Positions 20,252 through 29,938 of a stretch of 64,000 nucleotides of DNA are shown here, piece after piece. The translations under genes were made by a program, and so were the position numbers. Every line of letters begins with the position of its first letter. The stretch's first letter is position 1. The notes beneath the pieces were generated by a model. It searched no databases, was not told where the DNA came from, and was given only the letters and a program-made list of their open reading frames with translations. Origin of the DNA: Rhizobium sp. Root274 (lineage in GTDB: Bacteria; Pseudomonadota; Alphaproteobacteria; Rhizobiales; Rhizobiaceae); assembly GCF_001429245.1 (NCBI RefSeq), contig NZ_LMJE01000007.1, forward strand, positions 783,127 to 847,126, written 5' to 3'.

Positions 20252-20755
20252 ATGGCAAGCTTCAGCGAAGCCCGCGAAAACCCGGTAGAACAGCTCTGGG
20301 AAGAAATGGAGGACATCCATGCCGGCATGCTCGGTCTCGCAGGTTCCGACATGCATATGCGGCCCATGGCGCCTTTCGCCGATCACCGCACCAACACCAT
20401 CTGGTTCTTCACCAAGAACGATACCGATCTGGTCAAGGCTCTGCGCCCCGGCAGTCGCGGCCATTTCTGCGTGATCGGCAAGAACCATGACTATCACGCC
20501 TGCCTATCCGGCGCTCTCACCGCCGTCAAGGATAGCGCCAAGATCGACGAATACTGGAATTCGGTCGTCGCCGCCTGGTACGAAGGTGGCAAGTCCGATC
20601 CGAGCCTCATCCTGCTGTCACTGTCGCTCGACGATGGCGAGATCTGGGCTTCGACCGGCAGCACGGTCAAGTTTGGCTGGGAAATCGCCAAGGCGAATCT
20701 CGATCCGGAAAAGATGCCGAATGTCGGCGTCCACCGTCAGGTTCGGTTCGCCTGA
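20252..20755 (+). CDS. Pyridoxamine 5'-phosphate oxidase-like (general stress) protein
   Basis: 167 aa. The split-barrel flavin-binding pattern of the general stress protein 26 group is seen: an N-terminal helix ([14 protein letters not shown]), [20 protein letters not shown] and the C-terminal [16 protein letters not shown]. These proteins bind FMN or FAD; enzymatic activity is generally unproven. Ribosome binding site AAGGAG. Divergent from yebC across 159 bases. Confidence 0.85.
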   Translation: MASFSEARENPVEQLWEEMEDIHAGMLGLAGSDMHMRPMAPFADHRTNTIWFFTKNDTDLVKALRPGSRGHFCVIGKNHDYHACLSGALTAVKDSAKIDEYWNSVVAAWYEGGKSDPSLILLSLSLDDGEIWASTGSTVKFGWEIAKANLDPEKMPNVGVHRQVRFA

Positions 20756-20763
20756 CCTGAAGG

Positions 20764-21603
20764 TCAGACACCCGCCAGAATCAGGATCAGCGGCTTCTTC
20801 GGCAAGGTCCGCACGGACACCGTGAAGCCGCTGTTTGCCGACCGTTCGACGTCGAAGCGGCCGTCGAACATCGCAAGGAAACTTTCGACCACGGCGCCCC
20901 GCCGATGCATGGGCAACACCACCGCCGATCGCAGCCGCTCAATGGTCCGGCTCATGCTCTCGGCCCCCATGGTGAGCCCGCCATCGACGGGAACCATCAC
21001 GATATCAAGCCGGCCGATCTCCGCATAATGCGCATCCGTCAACTCGTGGTGCAGGTGGCCAAGATGGCCGATGCAGAGACCAGCCACCTCGAAGATGAAG
21101 ATCGAATTGCCGTTCGGCTCGAACTCTCCGCCCCAGCTGCGAATATCGGTCGAGACATTGCGGACATAGGCATCGCCGACCACCACCTTGTGCTCGATCT
21201 TCTCGCCAGGCCGCGCCGCGTTCCATCCCTGCAGCACGGTCGCAATCGCGGGATCGGGGTTAAGCGTATAATGGCTGGAATGCGCCTTGTTCATCGTCAC
21301 CACGTCGGGCGTGCGCGAGGTGCGAAGCCAGCCGTTGAAATCCGTGGCAATTGAGACGCCGCCGGGTGTGTCGATCTGAAAGGTCGAATGGCCGATGAAG
21401 CTGATAACGACGTCTTCCTGCAACTGCGCCGGGATGACGGATCCGCCGAGGCTGGAGGTTGGCTTGTAGCTCGCGAACTGAACCTGCGGCAGGGCTTGCG
21501 CGATCAACTGGCACTGACTGACCGGCGGTCGCTCCGCCTCCTGCGCAAGAACACCCTGCGCAACCAGCAGCAGGGCCAAGCTCGAAAACACCAGTCTCAG
21601 CAT
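20764..21603 (-). CDS. Secreted metallo-beta-lactamase-fold protein with altered metal motif
   Basis: 279 aa from ATG 21603, eight bases after GGGAG. Signal peptide MLRLVFSSLALLLVAQGVLA. The fold is recognised from ISFIGHSTFQIDTPGGVSIATD and MVPVDGGLTMG. Where the family normally reads H-x-H-x-D-H, this protein reads KAHSSHY, so the first His and the Asp look replaced; another His-rich strand (GHLGHLHHE) remains. It may bind a different metal set or have lost hydrolase activity. Function unknown. Confidence 0.75.
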   Translation of the reverse strand: MLRLVFSSLALLLVAQGVLAQEAERPPVSQCQLIAQALPQVQFASYKPTSSLGGSVIPAQLQEDVVISFIGHSTFQIDTPGGVSIATDFNGWLRTSRTPDVVTMNKAHSSHYTLNPDPAIATVLQGWNAARPGEKIEHKVVVGDAYVRNVSTDIRSWGGEFEPNGNSIFIFEVAGLCIGHLGHLHHELTDAHYAEIGRLDIVMVPVDGGLTMGAESMSRTIERLRSAVVLPMHRRGAVVESFLAMFDGRFDVERSANSGFTVSVRTLPKKPLILILAGV

Positions 21604-21714
21604 CACGCCGCTCCCGCATCGCCTTCGCGTCCACGGGCAAGCATGCGGCAGAGCCGGTCGCGCGTAAAGCGGAGCGGCCTGACCTATGCGTCACAATGCT
21701 GTTATTGCAAGGTC

Positions 21715-22539
21715 TCAGGCCCAGAAGGCGGGAATGGTCTCGGCAAGCCGTGGTCCGATCCGAAGCGGCGCGATGTTTTCGGCCAATCCCGTCGCATCCG
21801 AAATTTCGACCCCGACGCCGCAGATGGTGGCCGGGCCGCTCGCCGCCTCAAAGCGCCCCTTCGGCATCTTCGAGATGAAGCGGTTGAGCGGCTCTTCCTT
21901 CTCCATGCCGAGCGAGGAGTCGTAGTCGCCACACATGCCGGCATCCGACATATAGGCCGTGCCGCCGTTTAGGATCTGATGATCGGCGGTCGGCACATGC
22001 GTATGGGTGCCGACGACGAAGCTTGCTCGGCCATCGACGAAATGGCCGAAACACTGCTTCTCGCTCGTTGCTTCCGCATGGAAGTCGAAGACGATGACAT
22101 CGGCCTGCTCCTTCAGCGGGGCAGCCGCAAGAATGCTCTCCGCCGACTTGAAGGGGTCGTCCAGCTCCGGATGCATGAAGACGCGGCCCATGATGTTGGC
22201 AACAAGCACGCGCGCGCCGTTGCGGGCATAGAAGAGGCCGGAGCCCTTGCCCGGTGTGCCAGCCGGATAATTGGCCGGCCGCAGGAACTGGTCGTGACGG
22301 GTGCAGAAGGAAACAGCCTCCTTCTGGTCCCATACATGGTTGCCGGTGGTGACAACGTCCGCGCCGGCATTGATCGTCTCGAGATAAATGTCCTCGGTGA
22401 TGCCGAAGCCGCCGGCGGCGTTCTCGCCGTTCACGATGACGAAATCCAGCTTCAGATCGGAGATCAGACCCGGCAACCGCTCCCAAACAGCCGTCCGTCC
22501 GGTCTTGCCCACCATATCTCCGAGAAACAGAAGTCGCAT
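21715..22539 (-). CDS. YmdB-family metallophosphoesterase
   Basis: 274 aa. Motifs of the TIGR00282/YmdB group are complete: MRLLFLGDMVGKTG, VNGENAAGGFGI, TTGNHVWDQKE, DFHAEATSEK and VGTHTHVPTAD. YmdB in Bacillus hydrolyses 2',3'-cyclic nucleotides. ATG 22539 gives the family N-terminus; a GTG at 22551 overlapping the upstream stop (GTGA) would add four residues. Co-transcribed after the folate ligase gene. Confidence 0.92.
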   Translation of the reverse strand: MRLLFLGDMVGKTGRTAVWERLPGLISDLKLDFVIVNGENAAGGFGITEDIYLETINAGADVVTTGNHVWDQKEAVSFCTRHDQFLRPANYPAGTPGKGSGLFYARNGARVLVANIMGRVFMHPELDDPFKSAESILAAAPLKEQADVIVFDFHAEATSEKQCFGHFVDGRASFVVGTHTHVPTADHQILNGGTAYMSDAGMCGDYDSSLGMEKEEPLNRFISKMPKGRFEAASGPATICGVGVEISDATGLAENIAPLRIGPRLAETIPAFWA

Positions 22540-22547
22540 TCGTCCAA

Positions 22548-23129
22548 TCACTCCATGAATGTTCTGAGGCCACTTTCCGTCAGAACGGCCTCTAGCCGGA
22601 CGTCATGCGCTTCATCCGGCACTTCTGCCACCTCCTGACAGTCGAATGCAATGCCGATCAGCCGCGGATGGCGTCCTTTTTCCCGCAAACGGGCGATTGC
22701 GCGGTCATAATGACCAGCACCATAGCCGATGCGGTTGCCCTTCGCGTCAAAGGCCGAGAGCGGAACGAGCAGGAGGTCGGGATCCAGCACCTCGGCCTCG
22801 GGCCCCGGCCCTCGCGTGCCAAAGCCCGTATCAACGAGTTCGGCACCCGTGACGAGCTCACGGAACACGATTGTTTCCTTGTCCATCACGACCGGCAGGC
22901 AGAGCCGCGCGCCGCGCGCCTTGAGCCGCGCCATCAGCGGCCGGATGTCGGCCTCTGAGCGGATCGGGAAAAAGCCCGACACCACCATGCCCGGCTCAAC
23001 CGCAATCGCCTCGCCCGCAAGGTCCGCCATGGCAAGACTGAACTCCAGCCGGACCGCCGGATCGATCTGATCCCGCAGCGCCAACCGCTCCTTGCGCAAC
23101 GCCGCCTTCAAAGCCCGTTTGTCCAACAT
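22548..23129 (-). CDS. 5-formyltetrahydrofolate cyclo-ligase
   Basis: 193 aa. It recycles 5-formyl-THF to 5,10-methenyl-THF using ATP. Recognised from LRKERLALRD, SGFFPIRSEADI, the DPDLLLVPLSAFD block and RIGYGAGHYDRAI (nucleotide-binding GxGxGxYD). Start 23129 is preceded by GAGGTGAG. In proteobacteria this gene (ygfA/fau) is typically next to zapA and the 6S RNA gene ssrS, which are 2-3 kb upstream here, separated by a chemoreceptor gene. Confidence 0.94.
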   Translation of the reverse strand: MLDKRALKAALRKERLALRDQIDPAVRLEFSLAMADLAGEAIAVEPGMVVSGFFPIRSEADIRPLMARLKARGARLCLPVVMDKETIVFRELVTGAELVDTGFGTRGPGPEAEVLDPDLLLVPLSAFDAKGNRIGYGAGHYDRAIARLREKGRHPRLIGIAFDCQEVAEVPDEAHDVRLEAVLTESGLRTFME

Positions 23130-23213
23130 TCTCACCTCACAGACCGAAGCCCCCCATATTTGAGGGGAATCATCGTTGGTTTTCGTCAATTTTATCATTC
23201 GTCAAGGTCTTGG

Positions 23214-23243
23214 CAGTTAAGCATCAAAAGGGGGGATTAACTG
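23214..23243. promoter_or_regulatory. Inverted repeat upstream of the chemoreceptor
   Basis: CAGTTAA and TTAACTG form a perfect 7-bp inverted repeat with a 16-base spacer, ending about 50 bases before the chemoreceptor ATG. It lies in the divergent region shared with the folate ligase gene. Possible regulator site; no family assigned. Confidence 0.35.
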
Positions 23244-23291
23244 AAGAGCTCTATATTCAAGCATGAGCGAATATCTAAGGGGCACCACGGC

Positions 23292-25310
23292 ATGAAGATC
23301 TTTTCGCGCTTCGGCATCACGAAAACAATCACCGCCACGACAGTCTTGATCCTGGTCGCGTCGCTCGGCGCCGTCTCCTGGGTCATCTCTGGTAGCATTG
23401 CGACGCGGATCCAGGAACAGGCGATCAGCGGCCAGGATGCGAGCCTGCGAACGGCGGCGACCATCATTGAACGTGACCTGCCGGGCACCAAGATCACATG
23501 GGCTGCGAACGGCAATGTCGATCGCATCGTTATGGAATCCATCCCGAAGGAATTTGCAGATCATACGATGATCGACACGATCGGCCGCATGACGGGCCAG
23601 ACCGCGACCATCTTCGGCTGGGATGCTGAAAGCAAGGACTTCTGGCGCCGCACGACCAACATCATCAAGCCCGATGGCAAGCGCGCCGTCGGAACCGCCC
23701 TCGGCCAGACGGGCGCCGTCTATCCCTATGCCACCAAGGGCCAGGTCTATCGCGGCGAGGCGGTTATCCTCGAAGTCCCCTATTACACCATCTACCAGCC
23801 GATCTTCTCTCCGACCGGTGACGTGATCGGCATCCTCTATGCCGGCGTCCGCTCGGCCGACATCAACAGCATCGCTACCGAAATGGCTTACGCCATCGGC
23901 GCAACGGCGCTGATCGTGCTTGTCATCGCCGCAGCCCTCATCGCGCTGTTCGTCCGCCAGATCGTCGGCGCCTTGCCGCGACTGACCGGCGTAGCCGACC
24001 AGCTCGCCAGCGGTCGCCTCGAAACAGAAGTCCCCGACCAGGACTTGAAGAACGAGATCGGGGCGCTTGCCCGCTCGATCAACGTCTTCCGCGAGAGCGC
24101 GATCCAGAAGATCGAGATCGAGCGCAAGGCTGCCGATGCGGTCGCCCAGGGCGAACAGGAACGCCAGGAGCGGGAAGCTGCCAAGGCCGAGGACGCCAAG
24201 GCCGTCGAACGGGCTGTCGATGTGCTCGCCCAGTGTCTGCATAAGCTGAGCGACGGCGACCTGACGGTGCGCATCGGCGAGGCCTTTACCGGCAATCTCG
24301 ACAAGCTCCGCCTCGACTTCAACGCCTCCGTCGAGAAGCTGAGCAGCACGCTTGGCGACATCCGCGAGGAAACCTCCGGCATCGAGGCGAGCTCCGCCGA
24401 AATGCGCCAGGCGACCGATGATCTGTCGAAACGCACCGAACAGCAGGCTGCTTCGCTGGAGCAGACCTCGGCCGCGCTGGAAGAAATCACCTCCACCGTC
24501 CGCGGTTCGTCTGCCAAGGCCGACCAGGCCGCCAGCATGGCTGAGAAAGCCCGCCAGAGCACCGAAAGCTCCAGCAAGGTGGTCTCCGACGCAATCGAAG
24601 CCATGAGCCGCATCGAACAGGCCTCGAGCGAAATCTCTAAGATCATCAACGTCATTGACGAAATCGCCTTCCAGACCAACCTGCTGGCGCTCAACGCTGG
24701 CGTCGAGGCTGCCCGTGCCGGTGAAGCCGGCAAGGGCTTTGCGGTCGTCGCCCAAGAAGTTCGCGAGCTTGCCCAGCGTTCGGCCAATGCCGCCAAGGAC
24801 ATCAAGGCGCTGATCAACAAGTCCGGTGAAGCCGTTGCCGGCGGCGTCTCGCTCGTCCAGCAGACCGGCAATGCGCTCGGAGAAATCTCCGGCCAGGTTG
24901 CCTCCATCAACGAGCATATCTCGGCCATTGCCTCAGCCGCCCGCGAGCAGTCGACGGCACTGAACGAGATCAACGGCTCGGTCAACCATATGGACCAGTT
25001 CACCCAGAAGAACGCCGCCATGGTGGAAGAGGCAACTGCGGTCACGCACCGCCTCGCCGACAGCGCCCGAGTGCTGGCGGGCCTCATCGGCCAGTTCCAG
25101 ACGGCAGACGGCCATCGCGCCGTCAAGGCTCCCGCCCCGTCTTATCAGCCGGCAGCCCCTGCCCCGCGGTCGGCCGCACCGCGTCCAGCCGAAAGCCAGT
25201 CCCGCCCGGCGCCCTCGCCGGCCCGTTCCATGGTCGGCAAGCTGACCAAGGCCTTCGGCGGCGGCGCGACCGCAACGGCCGCTTCGCAGGACAACTGGGA
25301 AGAGTTCTGA
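23292..25310 (+). CDS. Methyl-accepting chemotaxis protein with CheR-tether tail
   Basis: 672 aa. Transmembrane helices near residues 12-34 and 197-220 flank a periplasmic Cache-like sensor ([48 protein letters not shown]). A HAMP segment ([19 protein letters not shown]) and the cytoplasmic signalling hairpin with tip [21 protein letters not shown] follow. The last five residues, NWEEF, resemble the NWETF pentapeptide that tethers CheR/CheB. Ligand unknown. No che genes in the window. Ends in a strong terminator. Confidence 0.95.
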   Translation: MKIFSRFGITKTITATTVLILVASLGAVSWVISGSIATRIQEQAISGQDASLRTAATIIERDLPGTKITWAANGNVDRIVMESIPKEFADHTMIDTIGRMTGQTATIFGWDAESKDFWRRTTNIIKPDGKRAVGTALGQTGAVYPYATKGQVYRGEAVILEVPYYTIYQPIFSPTGDVIGILYAGVRSADINSIATEMAYAIGATALIVLVIAAALIALFVRQIVGALPRLTGVADQLASGRLETEVPDQDLKNEIGALARSINVFRESAIQKIEIERKAADAVAQGEQERQEREAAKAEDAKAVERAVDVLAQCLHKLSDGDLTVRIGEAFTGNLDKLRLDFNASVEKLSSTLGDIREETSGIEASSAEMRQATDDLSKRTEQQAASLEQTSAALEEITSTVRGSSAKADQAASMAEKARQSTESSSKVVSDAIEAMSRIEQASSEISKIINVIDEIAFQTNLLALNAGVEAARAGEAGKGFAVVAQEVRELAQRSANAAKDIKALINKSGEAVAGGVSLVQQTGNALGEISGQVASINEHISAIASAAREQSTALNEINGSVNHMDQFTQKNAAMVEEATAVTHRLADSARVLAGLIGQFQTADGHRAVKAPAPSYQPAAPAPRSAAPRPAESQSRPAPSPARSMVGKLTKAFGGGATATAASQDNWEEF

Positions 25311-25333
25311 TCGGAAGATCCGCCCGAACGAAC

Positions 25334-25366
25334 AAAGCCGTCGCGAGCGATCGCGGCGGCTTTTTG
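25334..25366 (+). terminator. Terminator after the chemoreceptor gene
   Basis: AAGCCGTCGCGA-GCGA-TCGCGGCGGCTT forms a 12-bp stem (one G-U) followed by TTT, 25 bases after the stop codon. Confidence 0.88.
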
Positions 25367-25384
25367 CATTGAGCTTGAATGAAG

Positions 25385-25544
25385 TGCGATCCACGGCAAC
25401 CGGTGGATGTTTACGATCCTGGGTGCCTACAAACGTAGGTGGGCGCCATATGTCCGAGCCCACGGGCCCGGCCAGGGACAGCTCCCTTTGGATCGAGTAT
25501 GGCCCCAGGGATTGTGGTTCCTGTCGTGAGGCGCAGACCGCAAG
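25385..25544 (-). ncRNA. ssrS: Candidate 6S RNA
   Basis: About 160 nt on the minus strand, immediately downstream of zapA. The ends pair over 11 bp: UGCGGUCUGCG (25542-25532) with CGUGGAUCGCA (25395-25385). After a large internal bubble (about 19 nt on each side), AUCCCUGGGGCC pairs with GGCACCCAGGAU, and a hairpin CCUAC-GUUU-GUAGG sits on the 3' side. A closing stem, central bubble and long upper arm are the 6S architecture, which mimics open promoter DNA and binds sigma-70 polymerase. A -10-like TATATC lies at 25553-25548. The zapA-ssrS-fau neighbourhood is conserved in proteobacteria. Not confirmed by a covariance search. Confidence 0.7.
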
Positions 25545-25619
25545 TCAGATATAGGCGCTTCGCGACCGATCCGCCAGTGGCAAGAACGACAAACTGATGC
25601 GCGAGATCAGAAGCAGAGA

Positions 25620-26003
25620 TCAGCTGTCCTGGCTTGCCGGTGCCGGCCGCTGGGTGAGCTTGCGGGTAATGCCGTTCAGCCGCTCGGCGACCTCGGCCAA
25701 TGTCTGCGCCACCGCCTCGTCGCGTTTGCTGGCGCCATCGAGCACACTGTCGCGCCCTTGCTTCAGATCGGCAAGCTCGCGTTCGGCCGAGGAAAGCCGG
25801 CGGTTGAGTTCCGCCATCTCGTCCATCACCATGATACCGGCCATGACGGTGATCCTGAGATCACCGATCTCGCCGAACTGGCTCTTCAGATGGCTGACAT
25901 AGCGGTCGAACTGGCCGGCAAGTGTGGTCAGGTGAGGCTCCTGCCCCTCCTCGCACGCCATGCGATAGGCCTTGCCGTCGATCGTGACTGTCACCTGGGC
26001 CAT
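25620..26003 (-). CDS. zapA: Cell division protein ZapA
   Basis: 127 aa. ZapA binds and bundles FtsZ at the division site. The N-terminal globular part (AQVTVTIDGKAYRMACEEGQ, LTTLAGQFDRYV) and the C-terminal coiled coil (DEMAELNRRLSSAERELADL) match the family. It follows the DUF4164 gene on the same strand and precedes the candidate 6S RNA. The longer tail than in E. coli is usual in rhizobia. Confidence 0.92.
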   Translation of the reverse strand: MAQVTVTIDGKAYRMACEEGQEPHLTTLAGQFDRYVSHLKSQFGEIGDLRITVMAGIMVMDEMAELNRRLSSAERELADLKQGRDSVLDGASKRDEAVAQTLAEVAERLNGITRKLTQRPAPASQDS

Positions 26004-26085
26004 CGGCCATCCAACTCTTCGTTACACGGGCGGGACACGGCCCAACACCAAATCTCACGTCTTGCGGCGGCAGGACCCGTCCCGC

Positions 26086-26358
26086 TCACCGATCGAGAAC
26101 GGCCCGGATCGTCTCCATCGCCGTCACAAGCCGCCGCGAAACCTCGCGGTTGACCTCTTCCAGGCTGTTGGCCCGGAACTGCGACTCGTCGAGTTCCTGT
26201 GCCAGTCGCGCACGGTCGGCATGAACGCGGCGCACCTCTGCGTCGATTTCACTGCTTTCCCGCTCCGCCTCAAAGCGCATGTCGACGGCATTTTCGAGGC
26301 CGCCCACGGCCTGACGAAGCGCCGCGAGCGCGGCTTCGACCGAATTTTCCACCGGCAT
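26086..26358 (-). CDS. DUF4164-family coiled-coil protein
   Basis: 90 aa, starting MPVENSVEAALAALRQAVGG at 26358. Nearly the whole chain is heptad-like and rich in Glu, Arg and Ala (RFEAERESSEIDAEVRRVHA), predicting one long coiled coil. It is a rhizobial family without a known function. Its place just before zapA on the same strand suggests a division-related role, but that is inference. Confidence 0.75.
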   Translation of the reverse strand: MPVENSVEAALAALRQAVGGLENAVDMRFEAERESSEIDAEVRRVHADRARLAQELDESQFRANSLEEVNREVSRRLVTAMETIRAVLDR

Positions 26359-26698
26359 CCTTGACCCCTGCCTCGTTGCTGGGCGTTCGCTTTTCACGAA
26401 TCGTCCAAGCAATCCGGGTGATTTGAGCCGCGACAGTAAGCCCCGTGCTTGGCACGCGTCAATAAAGCGCGGCCATCCGGTACAGTCCAATTCTGTGGAA
26501 TACACGTGCGATCTGCCTGTACGGAAGCCAGGGGGCGAGATCGCACAGGAAAGCGGCAAACCGATGTGATCTTGCACGATAAAAGGCTTCTACCGGGCCA
26601 TTTTGTTGACTTGCGCGATGCACCTGATATGGATCGCTCGCTTCTCATTTGGTCCTGTGAAAGGGCCGTGATTGACACTGCGAACCAGCGGACTAGCC
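26359..26698. other. Divergent intergenic region, DUF4164 gene / tkt
   Basis: 340 bases without a convincing gene. A TTGACT at 26606-26611 with a TAT-containing -10-like stretch (TATGGA at 26628-26633, 16-base spacer) is a possible tkt promoter. The rest holds short repeats (for example GCGATCT / AGATCGC around 26510-26545) but no terminator or recognised RNA. Confidence 0.4.
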
Positions 26699-28681
26699 AT
26701 GATCTCTCCAGAAAAACATAACCGGATGGCGAACGCGATCCGTTTCCTCGCCATGGACGCCGTCGAGAAGGCCAATTCCGGCCATCCCGGTCTTCCCCTC
26801 GGCGCGGCTGACGTCGCCACGGTCCTGTTCGGCCGTTATCTGAAGTTCGATCCGAAGAACCCGCTCTGGCCCGACCGCGATCGTTTCGTGCTGTCCGCCG
26901 GCCATGGCTCGATGCTTCTTTATTCGCTGCTGTATCTGACCGGCTACGAAGACATGACGATCGAGGACATCAAGTCCTTCCGCCAGCTGGGCGCCAAGAC
27001 CGCGGGCCACCCGGAATATGGTCATGCCTCCGGCATCGAAACGACCACCGGTCCGCTCGGCCAGGGCATTGCCAATGCTGTCGGCATGGCGATCGCCGAG
27101 CGCAGGCTCGCCGAAGAGTTCGGCTCGGACCTGCAGAACCACTACACCTATGCACTGGTCGGTGACGGCTGCCTCATGGAAGGCATCAGCCAGGAAGCCA
27201 TCGCGCTCGCCGGCCATCTGAAGCTCAACAAGCTGATCGTCTTCTGGGACGACAACAAGATCACCATCGACGGCGCCGTCTCCCTCTCGGACTCGACCGA
27301 CCAGATCGCCCGCCTGAAGTCCGCCAACTGGAACACGATCGAAGTCGACGGTCACAACCCGGACGAAATCGCAGCCGCCATCGAAGCCGCGCACAAGTCC
27401 GACAAGCCGACCTTCATTGCCGCCAAGACCATCATCGGCTTCGGCGCCCCGAACAAGCAGGGCACCCACAAGGTCCACGGCTCGCCGCTCGGCGCAGAAG
27501 AAATCGCTGCCGCCCGCAAGTCGCTCAACTGGGAAGCGGAAGCCTTCTCGGTTCCGGCGGACGTGCTGGACGCCTGGCGTCTGGTCGGCCTGCGCTCCAA
27601 CAAGGCGCGCAAGGAATGGGAAGAGCGTCTGGCGAAGGCCGACACCGAGAAGCGTGCGGAGTTCAACCGTCGCTTTGCCGGCGACCTGCCGGGTGGCTTC
27701 GACACCGCCATCGACGCTTTCAAACAGAAGATCGCCGCCAACAACCCGACTGTTGCCACCCGGAAGGCTTCGGAAGACGTTCTGGAAGTGATCAACGGCT
27801 TGCTGTCGGAAACGCTCGGCGGCTCCGCCGACCTGACGCCGTCGAACAACACCAAGACCAGCCAGATGAAGTCGATCACCCCGACCGACTTCTCCGGCCG
27901 CTACATGCACTGGGGCATTCGCGAACATGCGACGGCCGCTGCCATGAACGGGATTGCGCTGCATGGCGGCCTGATCCCCTATTCCGGCGGCTTCCTGATC
28001 TTCTCCGATTATTGCCGCCCGTCGGTGCGCCTCGCCGCCCTCATGGGCATCCGCGTCGTGCATGTCTGGACGCATGATTCCATCGGCGTTGGTGAAGACG
28101 GCCCGACCCACCAGCCGGTCGAGCATTTCGCAGCGCTCCGCGCCATCCCGAACCTGCTCCTCTTCCGTCCGGCCGACGAGACCGAAACGGCGGAATGCTG
28201 GCAGATTGCGCTGAAGGAAAAGCACCGTCCGTCCGGCATGGCGCTCACCCGCCAGAACCTGATCCCGGCGCGCACCGAATACGAAGATAAGAACCTTTGC
28301 GCCCACGGGGCCTATGAGCTGATCTCCGCCAGCGACGCCAAGGTTTCGATCTTTGCCTCCGGCTCGGAAGTCGAAATCGCCATCAAGGCGCAGCAGCAGC
28401 TGGCGGCCAAGGGTATTCCGGCCCGCGTCGTCTCGGTCCCCTGCTTCGAACTCTTCTTCGAACAGGACGCCGACTACCAGGAAGCCATCATCGGCAATGC
28501 GCCGGTGAAGATCGGCGTCGAGGCTGGTATCCGCCAGGGCTGGGACGCGATCATCGGTTCGAACGGCGCCTTCATCGGCATGAAGTCCTTCGGCGCCTCC
28601 GGCCCGGCCAAGGATCTCTACAAGCATTTCGGCATCACCGCAGAAGCAGTCGTCGCGGCTGCCGAAGCCAAGCTTGCCTGA
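26699..28681 (+). CDS. tkt: Transketolase
   Basis: 660 aa. A thiamine-diphosphate enzyme that moves two-carbon units in the pentose phosphate and Calvin-type pathways. Conserved parts: [15 protein letters not shown] near residue 25, [10 protein letters not shown], the ThDP/metal motif VGDGCLMEG (near 155), [10 protein letters not shown], and the catalytic Glu in WGIREHA (near 405). Start ATG 26699 gives the family N-terminus. It begins a carbon-metabolism block with gap, pgk and aldolase. Confidence 0.97.
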   Translation: MISPEKHNRMANAIRFLAMDAVEKANSGHPGLPLGAADVATVLFGRYLKFDPKNPLWPDRDRFVLSAGHGSMLLYSLLYLTGYEDMTIEDIKSFRQLGAKTAGHPEYGHASGIETTTGPLGQGIANAVGMAIAERRLAEEFGSDLQNHYTYALVGDGCLMEGISQEAIALAGHLKLNKLIVFWDDNKITIDGAVSLSDSTDQIARLKSANWNTIEVDGHNPDEIAAAIEAAHKSDKPTFIAAKTIIGFGAPNKQGTHKVHGSPLGAEEIAAARKSLNWEAEAFSVPADVLDAWRLVGLRSNKARKEWEERLAKADTEKRAEFNRRFAGDLPGGFDTAIDAFKQKIAANNPTVATRKASEDVLEVINGLLSETLGGSADLTPSNNTKTSQMKSITPTDFSGRYMHWGIREHATAAAMNGIALHGGLIPYSGGFLIFSDYCRPSVRLAALMGIRVVHVWTHDSIGVGEDGPTHQPVEHFAALRAIPNLLLFRPADETETAECWQIALKEKHRPSGMALTRQNLIPARTEYEDKNLCAHGAYELISASDAKVSIFASGSEVEIAIKAQQQLAAKGIPARVVSVPCFELFFEQDADYQEAIIGNAPVKIGVEAGIRQGWDAIIGSNGAFIGMKSFGASGPAKDLYKHFGITAEAVVAAAEAKLA

Positions 28682-28753
28682 CCTTCCCGCCAGGGCGTCC
28701 TTGTGGCGCCCTGACATTGCCCAAGAGCTCACTATTCAATCGGGAGTCCACCA

Positions 28754-29764
28754 ATGACTGTAAAAGTTGCCATCAACGGTTTCGGCCGTATCGGACGTAA
28801 CGTTCTGCGCGCCATCGTCGAATCCGGCCGCACCGACATCGAAGTCGTGGCGATCAACGACCTCGGCCCGGTCGAGACCAACGCCCACCTGCTCCGCTAC
28901 GACTCCATCCACGGCAAGTTCCCGGCCGACGTGAAGGTCGACGGCGACACGATCATCGTTGGTGGCGGCAAGCCGATCAAGGTCACCGCCATCAAGGATC
29001 CGGCGACCCTTCCGCACAAGGATCTCGGCGTCGACATCGCGATGGAATGCACCGGCATCTTCACCTCCAAGGAAAAGGCCTCGGCTCACCTGACGGCTGG
29101 CGCCAAGCGCGTCATCGTCTCGGCCCCGGCCGACGGCGCTGATCTGACCGTCGTCTTCGGCGTCAACCACGACAAGCTGACCAAGGACCACCTGGTCATC
29201 TCCAACGCATCCTGCACGACGAACTGCCTGGTTCCGGTCGTCAAGGTCCTGAACGACTCGATCGGCATCGATCATGGCTTCATGACCACGATCCACTCTT
29301 ACACCGGTGACCAGCCGACGCTCGACACCATGCACAAGGATCTCTACCGCGCCCGCGCGGCAGCGCTCTCCATGATCCCGACCTCGACCGGTGCTGCCAA
29401 GGCTGTCGGCCTGGTTCTGCCGGAACTGAAGGGCAAGCTGGACGGCACCTCGATCCGCGTGCCGACCCCGAACGTCTCTGTCGTCGACTTCAAGTTCGTT
29501 GCCAAGAAGACGACCTCGGTCCAGGAAGTCAACGACGCCATCATCGCCGCCTCGAACGGCGCGCTGAAGGGCATCCTCGGCTTCACCGACGAGCCGCTGG
29601 TCTCCCGCGACTTCAACCACGACAGCCATTCCTCGATCTTCGCCCTTGACCAAACGAAGGTTCTGGAAGGCAACTTCGTCCGCATCCTGACCTGGTACGA
29701 CAACGAGTGGGGCTTCTCCAACCGCATGTCCGACACGGCAGTGGCACTGTCGAAGACCTTCTGA
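28754..29764 (+). CDS. gap: Glyceraldehyde-3-phosphate dehydrogenase, type I
   Basis: 336 aa. The NAD-binding start [14 protein letters not shown], the catalytic Cys in SNASCTTNC (near residue 155), the His in IHSYTGDQ (near 180) and the C-terminal [13 protein letters not shown] identify it. It oxidises glyceraldehyde-3-phosphate to 1,3-bisphosphoglycerate. Ribosome binding site GGGAG. It follows tkt after 72 bases and ends with its own terminator, so downstream genes are probably separate units. Confidence 0.97.
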   Translation: MTVKVAINGFGRIGRNVLRAIVESGRTDIEVVAINDLGPVETNAHLLRYDSIHGKFPADVKVDGDTIIVGGGKPIKVTAIKDPATLPHKDLGVDIAMECTGIFTSKEKASAHLTAGAKRVIVSAPADGADLTVVFGVNHDKLTKDHLVISNASCTTNCLVPVVKVLNDSIGIDHGFMTTIHSYTGDQPTLDTMHKDLYRARAAALSMIPTSTGAAKAVGLVLPELKGKLDGTSIRVPTPNVSVVDFKFVAKKTTSVQEVNDAIIAASNGALKGILGFTDEPLVSRDFNHDSHSSIFALDQTKVLEGNFVRILTWYDNEWGFSNRMSDTAVALSKTF

Positions 29765-29785
29765 TCCAGCCGGATCGACGGTACC

Positions 29786-29816
29786 AAAGGCGGGCTCGCA
29801 AGGGCCCGCCTTTTTC
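29786..29816 (+). terminator. Terminator after gap
   Basis: AGGCGGGC...GCCCGCCT forms an 8-bp stem with A residues before and TTTTT after, 25 bases after the gap stop. Confidence 0.88.
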
Positions 29817-29938
29817 ATTCGCTGGCACCAGTTCGGAAAACTTATTTGTTGCCCGTATGGAACTTTCCGGCGAGTCCGGTGTTGGCTTTGGTCGTGGCGC
29901 GGGATATGCAACCTTGTGGTTGCATTCAAAGGGTTTGT

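Noticed and set aside
26693..28732. 679-codon open frame on the minus strand opposite tkt
   Set aside because: Exact antisense shadow of transketolase with no domain signature.
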